Of a DNA stretch of 64,000 bases, positions 1-12,231 are shown piece after piece. The stretch's first letter is position 1. Every line of letters begins with the position of its first letter. A program made the position numbers and the translations under genes. The notes under the pieces were generated by a model. It was not told the origin of the DNA and did not search any database. It was given only the letters and a program-made list of their open reading frames with translations. Origin of the DNA: Arachis hypogaea (taxonomy: Eukaryota > Streptophyta > Magnoliopsida > Fabales > Fabaceae); the NCBI RefSeq assembly GCF_003086295.3, contig NC_092038.1:134720737-134784736 (forward strand). The letters are read 5' to 3'.

Positions 1-137
1 ATATAAACATAGCGGGAACAGAAAAAAAAAAGTAATGAAAGTATGAAACATATCAATCTTTGAAAGATTTAAAAGAATTTACCTTCGTATTTTTTTTCAT
101 ATTTCTAACCACTAAATATCACTTGCATAATCAATTT

Positions 138-310
138 GGATTAGTCAAGTGATTAGTTCACTTATCGGTTTAAATAAATGTCAGAAATTTAAATTTCGTC
201 TTGTGTATACAGTAATTCATTGGCCGATGACAAACTCTTAAATAAAACTCAAATTTGCAATAAATTAGTCATGGACTTGCCAATCCAAAAAATACTTTGA
301 ACAACAAAAA
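138..310 (+). repeat. Decayed SINE-like retroposon copy (tentative)
   Basis: The stretch reads like a degenerate copy of a repeat common in legume genomes. It starts near a run resembling gattagtcaagtgattag, has a B-box-like core around 190-200, continues through cattggccgatgacaaactc, and ends in an A-rich tail near 300. A weaker relative seems to lie at 55846-55990. Neither has a recognisable target duplication, and the family assignment is from memory. Confidence 0.35.
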
Positions 311-1565
311 AATATCACTTGGGTTACGTTTACCAGGAGTCAAACCCCGGTCTATTGCTGGAAGGATTAAATGGTATTAAATACATTTCTATTAAAAGAA
401 GAAAATGATAAATAAACAATCTTTCCAAATAAAAGGTTGAAATACAATTATTTTCAACATATATCCCATCTTATAAAATATAACATTTCTCTATTATTCC
501 AGAATCTGAACAGTAACAATCCAGTTTGGTTATACTTATATCCATAATAATTAATATAAATCGTAATGCATAGTTGGCCACATGACCTAACCTTGTATAT
601 ATATTTTGTTCAAAATTTACACCTCATACATATGTGGATAAGCTTGTCATCAAAGAGTTCCTTCATAAGAAAATCTAGCATAATTTTTTAAAGTGGCCTT
701 TGACAGAATAACTCTAAGCAAGATTTTATCTAAACTTAATTGTATGAATCAAAATTATTGATTGCAGATTGACATTTGAAGAGTCACATATAATCCCCAA
801 ACATGAGGGAATGCGCAATAGATGGCTCTCACAATAATAATCCGAACCACTTTATCAGACATTTTCACTTAGGAATCATCAAGCACGTGGCCACTAAATC
901 GATCTTTAGATGAGTTATTTAATTATTATTATGTCCCCAGACAGAACTTTAGCCTAATATAATTAATTAATTAATTAATTATATGATATAGTTGGCTTCG
1001 TAGAAAGTCTTGTCAAATTAAAATGACAAAATCTTCATGCGTTATGGTTCACATGATCCCATAAGCATAACAGTGAATTACTTTAATATAGAAATCGATA
1101 CTTTCGAAGCAGCCGCAGATGTTGTCACATGCGTTGTTTATTAATTAATTATTATTAGTTATTCTCTGTAATCTCAATATCAAATATGCATCTAGCTGCT
1201 GGATAAGGTTAGCGGTTACTCATCTCTCTTCGCATTATCTTCATTTCACAAAATTCCTTATATAATTAACTTGAAATATTTGTTTTAAAATGAAAATCAA
1301 ATCATCTCTTTTTTTTTACATAATGAACTTTAGATTTAGTTTATGGAAAAAGTTTATGAACCGCAACATTTTTAGATCAATATTCGGATCGGACAATTTT
1401 ATCCTTTTCATTTTTGTTAGTTGAAACAAATATATTTAAATTTTTTGTTACTATATCAAAAAATATTCCCTACTTGATTAATTTATAAAACTTTTATATA
1501 GAAAATACTGATCATTTAATATTTTTTTTACACTAATTTGAAAGTGAATTGCATGTGCATGGATC
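311..1565. other. AT-rich intergenic DNA, no gene seen
   Basis: No long reading frame or recognisable domain occurs here on either strand. There are short runs such as the (TTAA)n tract near 962-980. I see no clear repeat boundary. Confidence 0.6.
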
Positions 1566-2345
1566 TATTTTAGTGGGAGTTGGATTTAGTGAACCAGCTA
1601 CATGATACACTTCGATTGGTCAAACTTGCTAATGGCAGAGAGGATCGAGTTGTGTGGAAATTTGATAAACAATGAGTATATTCTACTAACTCGTTTGCTC
1701 AGGTTTTGCAGGCCGGAAGATATAACAAGTTACAGCTTTATCAGGACAATTTGGAAGGGGCTAGTGCCACCGAGAATTGAACTTTTTGTTTGGTTTGTTT
1801 TGACTGGGAAGGTCAACACTAAGGAGAAATTGAGTCGGTTTGGGGTTATCAACCAGGAAGATGTTGCTTGCGTGTTATGTAACAAAGGAGTGGAAAATGA
1901 TTACCATTTGTTTCTTAGATGCGATTTTTCTTGGCAGGTTTGGTGTACTTGGCTATCATTTGTTGGTAGGCAATGGACATGCCCAGAGACTTTGAAGGAG
2001 CATTTTCTAAGTTGGACAGAGATATCCCATAACAAGGAGGTACGTAAGAATTGGATAGTGTGTTTCTGTGTGATTATTTAGAATATCTGGCTTGAAAGAA
2101 ATGCACGAATTTTCCAGCATAAAGGAAAACGGGTTGAAGAGATTTCTCATTTGTGCTGTACAAACTACAAGGAGTGGTTAGGTGTGGATCCTTTTTGTTG
2201 TTGATGGCAATGCCGGAGATGACAAAGGATAAATTTATCGTTCTTGTGTTACCTAGTTTTCGTTTTCATAATTGCTAATCTTGGTTGTTATTCTTCAAAC
2301 GCTCCATTTGATGTGTTGAGCTACTTTGTTTAAAAAAAAAAAAAA
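1566..2345 (+). pseudogene. 3' end of a LINE (non-LTR) retrotransposon, broken
   Basis: The translation matches the C-terminal part of plant LINE reverse-transcriptase polyproteins. The zinc-binding RT-associated domain shows as WKGLVPPRIELFVWF, then VNTKEKLSRFGV, then CVLCNKGVENDYHLFLRC (a CxxC...H...C arrangement). An IWLERNARIF block follows near 2083-2115, then a W-rich C-terminus and a stop near 2200. An A tract at 2333-2345 marks the original 3' tail. The frame is broken. Upstream residues (ANGREDRVVWKFD) are in another frame with a stop, and a TAG at 2079-2081 sits where the family usually has tryptophan. The copy is 5'-truncated, as is typical for LINEs. I could not find a convincing target duplication. 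It has no likely function. Confidence 0.85.
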
Positions 2346-4507
2346 GGAGTAAATACATAAAACAAACAGAGATATTTTGGGGTTGTGTAAATTAGACAAA
2401 CAAATAATGCCGTATTACATTTATATAATGAGTTAAATTATTTATTTCTTTCTGTATAAAAATTATCATTCTCACACAAATTCTTCGATTATGAAGTAAA
2501 TATATTCCTTTCAATTTAAGCTAATTTATACATCTATAAAGTAAATATATTCCTTCTAGGATTTGGTTTGCCACTAGAATGACATTTACATGTACGATGT
2601 ATGAACCTGTTTAGATAGGGACTTTTAGGCACCACAAGAACAATGTTTTATTGTAGTGAGGGAAAAAAGATATAAAAAAAAAAGGAGTTAATTTTAAAAG
2701 TATTTAGATTGCTTTTGTAAAAATATTCTTGTGATTAAAAAATAAATAAATTTACCTCTTATTTTTTTAAGCTAATAAATGTAACCTTAAAAGAACAACA
2801 CTCAAAAAATAGATTCTTCATAATTAAAAATACTTCTTAAATTATTTAGCAAACAATCTAGTAACTATCAATGATTATGAAGAGAAGCCAAGATGTTTTT
2901 TTCTGAAATAATAAACGTGTGAAAAATTTTTTATATACCAAGTTAGCAATATAAAAATAATTAGTAGTCATGTATATTTTAAAACAAGAAATTATATTTG
3001 GCATTATTTGCACTGTCTTAATTTTCGGTATATTTTAGTGGGTACATTTTTTCTTTTTTTTTTTGGGAATAAAAATACATATTTAATTTTTATATTTATT
3101 ATATAAAAGAAGAAAAAATATATAAAAATATTTGTAAAATAATGTGTATAATAACACAAATCTATCAATTACTAAAACGTTGAAGTTTTATCAAAGTGAA
3201 CTGAATTCTGTTGTGTTTATTATTTAATATCTAATTTTTATTTATTTTATTTTTTATAATAAATTTTAAATATTTTAAAATTAAATATTATCTTTTAATA
3301 TTTTTTAGTAAACTATGTACCACCTTTTAAAAATACCGTAACAATGACCTTTTATTAATTGCACAGCAGCATGTATTGACATGATGAGTTGAAGTTTCTC
3401 CGATCCAATGACATTTGCATGGTAATGAACAGTATATTTGTGACGTAAGAATCATCAGAGTATCTTCACTAAATGGATTGTGACAATCTTACAGCAATAT
3501 GCTTTCTTTTCAGTGCAATTATTTTGACCACAGTCACTCTGCCAACCATGTTATGTTATCCGCACAATTCAAACTAAAAAATAAAAACAATTACTATAAT
3601 ATTTAAGAGATGATATCTAATTTATTAAAAATAATATTTAATTTAAAAATATAAAAAATAAATAATTTTTTAAAATTTAAAATTTTATTATAAAAAATAA
3701 ATTAAAAAAATTAAACACCAACTTATTAACACTATAAACTTAACCAAATAAGAACTTAGGACAAATAGGCACACACAACACAAGATAGAGAAAATGTAAG
3801 AAAACTAACATAGGATTAGTAGAAATTGGATCTTTTGTTCAGAAGTTTTGAATATATATATATTATTTTTGTCCTTTTTATTACAAGTCACATATTTATT
3901 AAAAGTAAAATTTTTAAATAGTTTATAAATATGAGATATTATTTATTTTATGAATTAATTTTTAGATTGAGTTAAATTTACTTAATTTTAATTCTAATAT
4001 GAAATTAAATTTTTTTTAATTTAATGTTGTTAGTCACCTATCTACAAATATTTAAGTTCTAGATTATTATTTTTTAATATAAAAAATATATATTTTAAAA
4101 TTTATATTTATCAAAGATAAAATTTTTAAAATAATTTATAAATATAAAATATCTCTAACTCCATAAATTAATTTTTATAATTGAATTAGATTCACTTAAT
4201 CTCAATTCTAATATTTTTTAAAAGTGTGTTAATTTATACTAGTCAAATTCCCTTATTACAACAAAAAGAGAGAAACCAAAGAAGTGACCTGAAAATTAAA
4301 AGGGAGGTTGCATTATTGCAATTACACACAAGATTCTAAAGGGGGAAGGGGGGGGGGGATTCAAAGCGAGAGACAGTGATCGATCACACATGAACTACTA
4401 CCACTGCACTTAGAGAAGAAGAATTGTTTCATGTTAATAATATATAGTTATTTTTGCTGAGGAATATAAAGTTAAAAGTAAATTATTTTGATTATTTTTA
4501 AAACATA
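2346..4507. other. AT-rich intergenic DNA
   Basis: No coding sequence is visible. The segment 3590-4240 is very AT-rich, with recurring short motifs (taaattttta, aaaatataaa) that look like decayed transposon sequence but give no boundaries. A G9 tract occurs at about 4351-4359. Confidence 0.55.
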
Positions 4508-4515
4508 TTAAAAAA

Positions 4516-4656
4516 GGTGGCAACTCAGGTACAGTCGATTTCATGTGAAGTTGATACCTGAGAGCCGTTAGATAATTTGATTGATTTGACTAAATTTTCA
4601 TCTAACGATTCTGAAGTATCAACTTCACGTGAAACGACTTCACCTGAGTTTTCACC
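4516..4656. mobile_element. Small foldback MITE, 141 bp
   Basis: The two ends are inverted copies: the left end begins GGTGGCAACTCAGGT and the reverse complement of the right end reads GGTGAAAACTCAGGT. The similarity continues inward (gtgaagttgata on both arms). Both sides carry TTAAAAAA (4508-4515 and 4658-4665), consistent with a target duplication of 8-9 bp with one possible mismatch. There is no coding capacity. The family looks like one widespread in legumes. Confidence 0.75.
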
Positions 4657-4665
4657 GTTAAAAAA

Positions 4666-5860
4666 ATATTACAAGTGTCTTTTTTTTCTTCTCCATAGTG
4701 AGGAGAATGCATGAATGCAATAAGCCAAATCCAGTGCTTTTTTTTCTTTGTTGGATTGAAGAAGTTCCCTTGTATGACGATGAATATGTTGATGAATGAT
4801 GACCCATTCGCCATTCCCTTGTCACCAATACCAGAAAAAAAAATTTATAACAAAAAAGAAAAAAATCAAAAATCGACAGCGTCTCACTCACGAGAATGAC
4901 CATTTTCCAACTCTCCTTGTTTTCTTCCCCACAACTCTTTTCTATCTCTTTGTCTTCTTTCTCCTCTTGGAATGTGTGCTTGATTCCCCTCTTTTATTTT
5001 TCTTTTCTTGTTTTAATTCCTTGTTTTGTTCTTGTTAATTTTACATTGATTTTTTAAATGAAAGAAATTTTTTTTTATTGGTTGATATGCATACATGTAT
5101 ATATTTATTACGGAATGAAATATAAAACCCTAAATTATAACTATAATAAATATCAACTAATGTAACAACAAAAATTTTCTTAATTTAATCACATACCTAT
5201 GCACTGTATACTATATACTAGATATAAAGTATTAATCTGGTAAGTGTATACTAAAATTAATTATTAATATAAAATATATATTAAAATAAATTAATAGCAT
5301 TTTTTATAAAGTATATGTATATATATAGCTTCATTCAATGGCCATGCAAGCAAAAATAATAGGAAATAAAAATTGCTCAAAACAGTTCTAATAATAATTA
5401 AGGTTTGATATATAAAAAAGCAAGCAAAGAAAAAAAAAATGGTAAGAAGAGAATCTGCCTTTATTTTAGTGGCACTTTGGCTAATAATGTCTCGTATCAG
5501 GCACCATCAGAAGCACAGTTTTTTTTTTTTTTTTTTATGACTTAGTTGGAAATCTTGTCATTAACTCTGAAAGTTTTGAAGAAAACTGATTCAGTTGATT
5601 GAGTGAAATAAAAAAAAGAAAAGAAAAAAGGTGACTAGCCCTTTATTCCTTTTATACAAAAATTTGTCTAGCCCAATCGCAAAAAAATCCTACTTGATCA
5701 TCATGATAATAATATAGTCTCCTTGTTTATGCAATGCATCAAGTTTTCCAAAACATGGGGTTTAATCCAAGAAACTGATGACTAACCAGCATGGCAAATT
5801 GATCTATCAACAGCTAGCACCCCTTTCAGTCATGATTTCATGATCCACTCTCTCTCTTTC
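4666..5860. other. Intergenic DNA downstream of the HD-Zip gene
   Basis: No gene is visible. The stretch holds poly-T/poly-A runs (for example about 5520-5536) and AT-rich sequence. The part nearest 5860 is presumably 3' UTR and downstream flank of the HD-Zip gene, but I could not place a polyadenylation signal with confidence. Confidence 0.5.
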
Positions 5861-6929
5861 TCAATTGAAATTTTGATGCTCTAACCATGGCCAGAGGCCA
5901 GTTTGGTCATCAATGGCACAGAACATGTTGCTCAAGCTCTCTTCTTTGACCATGTGATGATGATGATGATGATGATGATGTGGAGTGGTTTGAAAAAGCT
6001 GTGCAACTTCTGTTGGCCTGGCAGTGGCAGCAGCAGCAGCAGCATTATTTGATGGTGATGGAAACAGTGTTCTGCTGTTATTGTTGTTGTTTTGATGAGT
6101 GGATAGAGGACTGTCAATGGCTGAAGTAGTAGTAGTAGTAGTAGGTGTCCTTGTTGATATATCCAACTTGATATCTGAACTGTTGTCACTCCTGTTGCTG
6201 CTTGATCCCTCTGTCTCTTTGTTTAGGTTTATTGATTCTGTTGGTTCTCTACTTTTCAGTGCCATTATCTGCATAATCAAAGTGGAAATTATTATTATTA
6301 TTATGTCCAAATATCCCATGCAAGGAAGCAATTGAAAGAACCTGAGTGTGAAGCTTGTGATTCTGGGCTTGAAGAGCATCATTATCAGCTTTAACAGCAT
6401 CAAACTGGCGCTTAAGAAGATCATAATCCTTCTCCAATTGCTTGGTCTTCCATCTGGCTCTTCTGTTTTGGAACCAAATAGCAATCTGTCTAGGTTGAAG
6501 GCCTAGAGCCCTTGCAAGCTGCATTTTCCTCTCTGGTTCAAGCTTGTTCCCCAACTCAAAGCTCTTCTCAAGTGTCTTCACTTGCTCCATGTTCAGCCTC
6601 CTCTTCTTCTCCCCTGCCTGTGATCCATCATCTGACACCTCTTCCTCTCCTCCATTCCCTTCCACTTCTCCCACCTCTATCCCTGAGAATGACATCGATC
6701 TTTTCCCTAGATACCCTCCTCCTCCTGCTCCTGCATCACAACAGCATAATTACAATATATCTCTCTCTCTCTCTCTTTCTCTCTATACACATATAATATA
6801 TATACCGTGGTGGTACTCTTGAGGTGCACATGAAGTTAGGATTGAGTTGAGTGATGGTGGAGGTTGATGTTCATCTTGGTGATGATGATGTGGGGTTTGT
6901 AACATGAAATTTGCTGGGAAGAAAGCCAT
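5861..6929 (-). CDS. HD-Zip class I homeobox-leucine zipper protein, ATHB13/ATHB23-like
   Basis: Three exons on the minus strand: 6929-6806, 6730-6342 and 6268-5861. The introns are 75 and 73 bp with GT/AG ends. The joined frame gives 306 residues; Arabidopsis ATHB13 is close to that length. The N-terminus ([12 protein letters not shown]) matches the family's conserved FFP.NFM start. The homeodomain covers roughly residues 83-139, including helix-3 residues [11 protein letters not shown], and is followed directly by the leucine zipper (about 140-175). The C-terminus has the clade signature [12 protein letters not shown] and ends [18 protein letters not shown]. Such proteins are nuclear transcription factors that dimerise through the zipper and bind pseudopalindromic CAATNATTG-type sites; the Arabidopsis relatives act in growth and stress responses. 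Exon 3 carries Asn, Ala and His homopolymer tracts. A TATA-like run at 6964-6973 would leave a very short leader, so the true transcription start may lie in the CT-rich stretch upstream (7020-7150). Confidence 0.95.
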
Positions 6930-9900
6930 ATTCTTGTGAAGCGAAGCTTGTGTTGTGCCTTGTTTTATATATACCTTATCATCAGTTTCTGGAAGAGGTT
7001 TTGTTCTCTTATGTGGATATTTGGAAGATGAAAAGGAGAAAGAAAGAAAGAAAAGAGAGAAGGGGATATGTTTGAATCTATAATTCTATTCTCTCTACAC
7101 ACATCAACTTCAATAATATATATCACTGCTTCTTTTCCTCTCTTTCTTTTTTCTATAAAGTTTTTATCTTTTATGTAATTAGATGTCAAAATGACGTTTA
7201 GTGTTTAGAAAAAGAATAATAAGCATATAAATAAAAAATGAATGTAGGTTCTGTGCATCAACCTGGCTAATATTCCATTGGAGTGTGTGCATGTGTTATT
7301 ATTAGCTCATTACTTGCAATTATTTTCCTAATCATAAACCAGCAGTGTGTCACTTAGGAGACAAGCACTTCATTTTTTTTTTCTACTTTATATTTTCTTT
7401 GCAAAAGAGAAAGAAGATGTTTCTATATAGACTTGCTATATATTGCTACAACCTTTTCATAATCATGTCCTTCATTTCATTGGTTTTATTTTATTTTTTA
7501 TTTTTTATTCCAAGTGGTGGGTGAATTCGGAGTCAAATTAAGAAACATGAAATCTCCTAATGTTTCAATTTTAAATCATAACTAAAAAGCTAGTAGATAG
7601 AGGTAGGTGCTCCTATTCACAATTTTCCATAGTAAAAGAAACCTAAATACATTTAACTTAATTGTGATGGTAATAATAAACATATAGTTTTCATGCTATC
7701 TTTCATTCTATGGATTAAGCTAGAGGTTACTTAAGGAAAATGAGATGTGAGTTGTCTATAACATAATATAATATAAACTTTTTAATAGTTTGTATATATC
7801 CAAATTAAAACATGAAATTGTTGTCACTTTTTTTAAATTAAAAAAAAAAAAAAAAAAAGAGGGAGGAATCTAGGGGATGGGTCCAATGGAAGAGGGGCAG
7901 GGTTTGCTACCTAACCCACCAACAAGTATCGTGCATTAGGACGAAGCTCTTTCGCATCAACCCATTATCCCTTTGCATCCATTTCAACCCCTTACCATCC
8001 CATATAAGTCGCCTTGTGTTTATTAGTAAGTATTTCAAGACAGAAAATATATAAATTAGATTTAAGATAATAAAAAAAAAATGTGTTTTTTATTTTACTA
8101 TGTTTTTAATTTCTCGGTGAAATTTAAAGTTTGATACATACAATTGATTTAGTATAAAAATAAATCTGAATTTGTGTGTGTTATGTGATGTGAACGTGAT
8201 GAGGGTTGGAAACCAAAGCTAAGAAGGGTATGTGGAGCTGGTTTTGTTTGTCCTTTTCTTTTATCATACATATATATATATGACACGTGGCCACTGCTTC
8301 TCTTACTATAGCTACTATGCAAGGTAATTTCATACCAAAATTGACACATTCAATACCATACTTAATTACTTCACACCCTAAATATGTATGCACTATAGAG
8401 ACGTGAAAATCATATTTAATTTTACAAACAACTATCTCAGGATTCTATTCTGATGCTTGTTCATTTTTTTTTTTAAATCTATATTCATATGTTCATATAG
8501 ATATTTTTACTCGAATTAATCAAATAAGCGATAAACGCATCATACATTTTTCACTAATCTTAGAAATTGATAGTACAATTTGTCAAATCAGATTAGTCAG
8601 CTACTTAATTAAATAATAAAATATATACATGCCAATGTGCTTAATATTTTACAGTTTACTTTACAAAATAAGTCAACCACAAATCAAATTATTATTAATG
8701 CCGTTACCATATAAAAGACTTGTAGAGTTCAAGATTTGGATGCTCTCTAATAATAATAACTTAACTTAACTTAAGGTGTTTTTTTTTTCTCTTCTTGTTA
8801 TTGGTTTATTATTATTGTGGCCATATGTATGTTATGAGCTGGTTTTATGAGAGACAAGGACAAAACTAAACACCGAAGAAATTAAATTCGGCCTTCCAAG
8901 CACCAACGTTTATTGTCTCTATTTGAGTCATGAATTTAATTCTTTGTAATAGTTTTCGCATCGGAGAGTAAAAAAAGGGCCTATATATGTACATACATCA
9001 TATCATGTACTACGATTTTGATATATTTTAGTGCAGTATTTTATTTTATCTTTTAATCCTAACTTTCATACATTGGGATGAAATCAAGTGTACCAAACCA
9101 ATGCATGCAAGATATATATAAAATTTCATGACCCACACATATTCCATATGGGAAATGAACTTTCGTCTATATACATTAAAAAGAGTCGTTAAAAGTACAT
9201 TGTTCAACTATTCATGCTATGTATGGTTAGATATATAATTATTTATGTATATTTTTTATTAGTTTAAATTTAAAAAAAATATTTCATGACATAATATTAT
9301 AATTTTTATAATGAAAAAGTCTAAAAACATATTTATGTTAAATTCTAGCAAAATAAGAATTTAGTATAAAATAAATTGAAAAAAATAAAGATTATACAAA
9401 AACTCAAATAAACCTAAAAAAAATTACTTAAAAAAGTATTTAAATATATAATTATTGATGTGACTTATCTGTTAGTTTAAGTTGTTGTTATTATTATTAT
9501 TATTATTATTATATGTGATCATGTTCTATGTATATATCGCATATTTTAAATAGACAGAGAGGACCCATGAAAGGAATTAAATTTCCAACAAATGGCCCCA
9601 AAACAACTAAATCAGCCCTAAACATGCACAACCATAAGTTCTTTGATTTAACAGGCTTTCTGAGACCTTCTGAAAGGTACATGTGATGAGTTGATTCAAC
9701 ACTCAAACTTGATGGTGTGACTGTGACACCAATATAAATCCTCATCACCATTTATTATTATTATTATTATTATTATTACTACTACGTCAAAATTAATCAT
9801 ATAATTCTTATTTCGTACATACTAAAACTCATATATATATACATTAGTAGAGTTCTTCTTCGTAATAATATTTAAAAAATATAAATATTTTAGAATTATG

Positions 9901-10065
9901 TTAATTTTGTCTTGATATTATAAATTATAATAAAAATTATAAAATTAAATTATTTTTATAAAAAGATAAAATATATATTTTTTTTAAATTTGTTAAAAAT
10001 TTTAAAAATTTTAAAAATATTTATAAATTTTATTTTGTTTTAATTTTAATTTATCTTAAAAAAAT
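6930..10065. other. HD-Zip upstream region and intergenic DNA
   Basis: The first few hundred bases are the promoter side of the HD-Zip gene. The gene-strand sequence is pyrimidine-rich at 7020-7080. No further gene is recognised. TTA-type microsatellites lie at about 9484-9512 and 9751-9780. The low-complexity reading frames here have no recognisable domains. Confidence 0.55.
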
Positions 10066-11315
10066 TTTATTAGCATCAAATTTACTTCTAACAATTAATT
10101 TTTCAAAAAAATTATGATTATTTCAGCAATAATTTTAGAAGAATACGTTCAATACAAGCAAATCAAATATAGTTATTATGCACTATTGTTGAATTAGTTT
10201 TAAATTTTTTGAAAATTTATTTGTCAGGGATATATTTAATGTAAATTAAAAAATTTTGAGACTATTAGAATAAACCTTAGGAGTTTTTAAAATTTTTGAC
10301 AAAATTTAGAGATAAAAAATATACTTTACCTTTTACAAAAGGATCATAGGGGATAAAAGTTCGTTGACTAAGACCAAAATTTCTGTAGATAAAAAAATTA
10401 AATAATAAACTTTTTAGTTATTATTTTCATATGAAAGAATTTAATTTTTTATTAATAATTAATTTTAATATTCATTATCTAAAACTTGAAAGAATTTAAT
10501 GTGTATACTTTTACATTTGATTACGTGATAAGTCTATCGCACAAATAAAAATAATTAATTTTTATAATATTTATTATTTAAAAATAATATTTTTCTCTCT
10601 TTCTATATATAAAAATATAATTAAATATTAATATAAAAATTTATATTGATAGTTATAAAATTAACTTAAAATTAATTTTTTTGAAACAATAATTTAAATC
10701 TTGATTCTAATTATTAATCACAACATTAATATTCTCTTCAAATTATATTTAATAAATATTTAAAAAAAATAAAAATATAAATTAAAAAGATAAGTGATAA
10801 AAATTTAGAACTAAATAAAAAACTAAAAAAATATACATATACTAATAATAATATTTTTATGTGAATAATATTACAAAATTAATTTTTAATTATATTTAAT
10901 TATAAATTTAATATATTTTTTATAATTTTATGAATTTATTTGAATGATATTATTTTAATAATTTTTGTTTGTAGAACAAGAAGATAGAGAGATAGAGAAT
11001 AAGAGAGAAAGATAAAGAAAAAGGAGAGAGGGAGTTTTGTTAATTTTGAAGGGGGAGATTTTATTTTAATTGTAATGAAAAAGTATCTCACGACACATTT
11101 TAATTGGTTTGTCAACTTAGTAATAAAAAATATAAAATATAAATTATAAGTTATATATAGAGTGAAAATGGTAGAGAGAAATAGATAAGGGAGAGAGTAG
11201 ATAAAAAGATAGAAAAATAGAGTTTATTAATTTTAGAGAAAAATATTTAATTTCAATTTTTAACGAGAGAATGTCATATGACACATTTTAGTTGTTAATT
11301 TAGTAATATAATATT

Positions 11316-12231
11316 GAGAAATTCTCCACATACAAACGTTTTTTTATACAAGTATTTACAAGTGCACCTTCTTCTTCTTCTTGCGCACGTTCTTCTTCCT
11401 CTTTCTCTTCTTCTTCTTCTTCTTTTCTTTCGTTTTTTGCCTTCTCTTTCTCCTTCTTCAACTATTACCGCACGTTTTCACTGCACCTTCTTCTTCTTCT
11501 TGCTACACGTTCTTCTTCTTCTTCTTTTCTTTCATTTCTTGCCTTCTCTTTCTCCTTCTTCAACCGTTACTACACGTTTTCACTGAACCTTCTTCTTATT
11601 CTTGCCGCACGTTCTTCTTCCTCTTATTCTTCTTCTTCTTTTCTTTCGTTTCTTGCCTTCTCTTTCTCCTTCTTTATTTACGTGCTTTTCTCTCTGTTTT
11701 CTTTCTTCGTTATTCTCGATTTCCATTGTTTTTTGACATCAAGCTCTGAAATCGTTTTTGAAGAAGAAGAAGCAGCAGAAGATGAGGAGGAGAAAGAGAA
11801 AGAGTTCTGAATTATGCATAAAGTATACTTCAACGAATTTTGGGTGTATTTCTTAATCCCTTTGGGTGTAGTTTTTGTAATCCTTTGGGTGTATTTCTGC
11901 AATCGTTTGGGTGAATTCTTGTAACCGTTTGGGTGTATTTCTGTAATCATTTGGGTGTATTTCTGTAATCATTTGAGTGTATTTCTGTAATCGTTTGGGT
12001 GTATTTCTGAAGTTCCATTATCTTCAAATTTGGCAAGAAACTCGTTTTCATAGAGGAAGAAGAAGAGTCGTTTATAATGCATGGTGAGTAGCGCGCTTTG
12101 AAACAGGAAGTGGTTGAATAATGTGCGTTTATTTACTCTTGACTGTGGGAGTGTAATGCGTATTTTTTGTTGGGCTTGTGCCAACTTGTAAGACTTGTAA
12201 GCCAAAAAGACTTGTATGTGTAGCAGGCCTC
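11316..12231. mobile_element. Non-autonomous Mutator-type element, 916 bp
   Basis: It is flanked by the 9-bp direct repeat TATAATATT (11307-11315 and 12232-12240). Its ends are imperfect inverted repeats of about 50 bp: both start GAG and share CACATACAA and TACAAGT blocks in the same order. The other copy of the tandem duplication has an uninterrupted site at 14650-14658 (tataatact), which fixes the insertion boundaries. The interior has no transposase. It contains three copies of a CT-rich unit of about 105-110 bp (11365-11680) and eight copies of a 22-bp repeat (11839-12010). A 9-bp duplication with TIRs points to the Mutator superfamily. Confidence 0.88.
11839..12010. repeat. 22-bp tandem repeat, eight units
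   Basis: Eight successive units follow the pattern tttgggtgtatttctgtaat plus two bases, with small substitutions and one 23-bp unit. All lie inside the element at 11316-12231. Unit identity is high toward the right end, suggesting local expansion. Confidence 0.9.

Noticed and set aside
9509..9751. Minus-strand frame of 80 codons
   Set aside because: No domain, low-complexity flanks, and no sign of neighbouring exons.
11314..11749. Long open frames rich in Leu/Phe/Ser in the CT-rich stretch
   Set aside because: They arise from trinucleotide-like CT repeats within a transposon, with no known domain.
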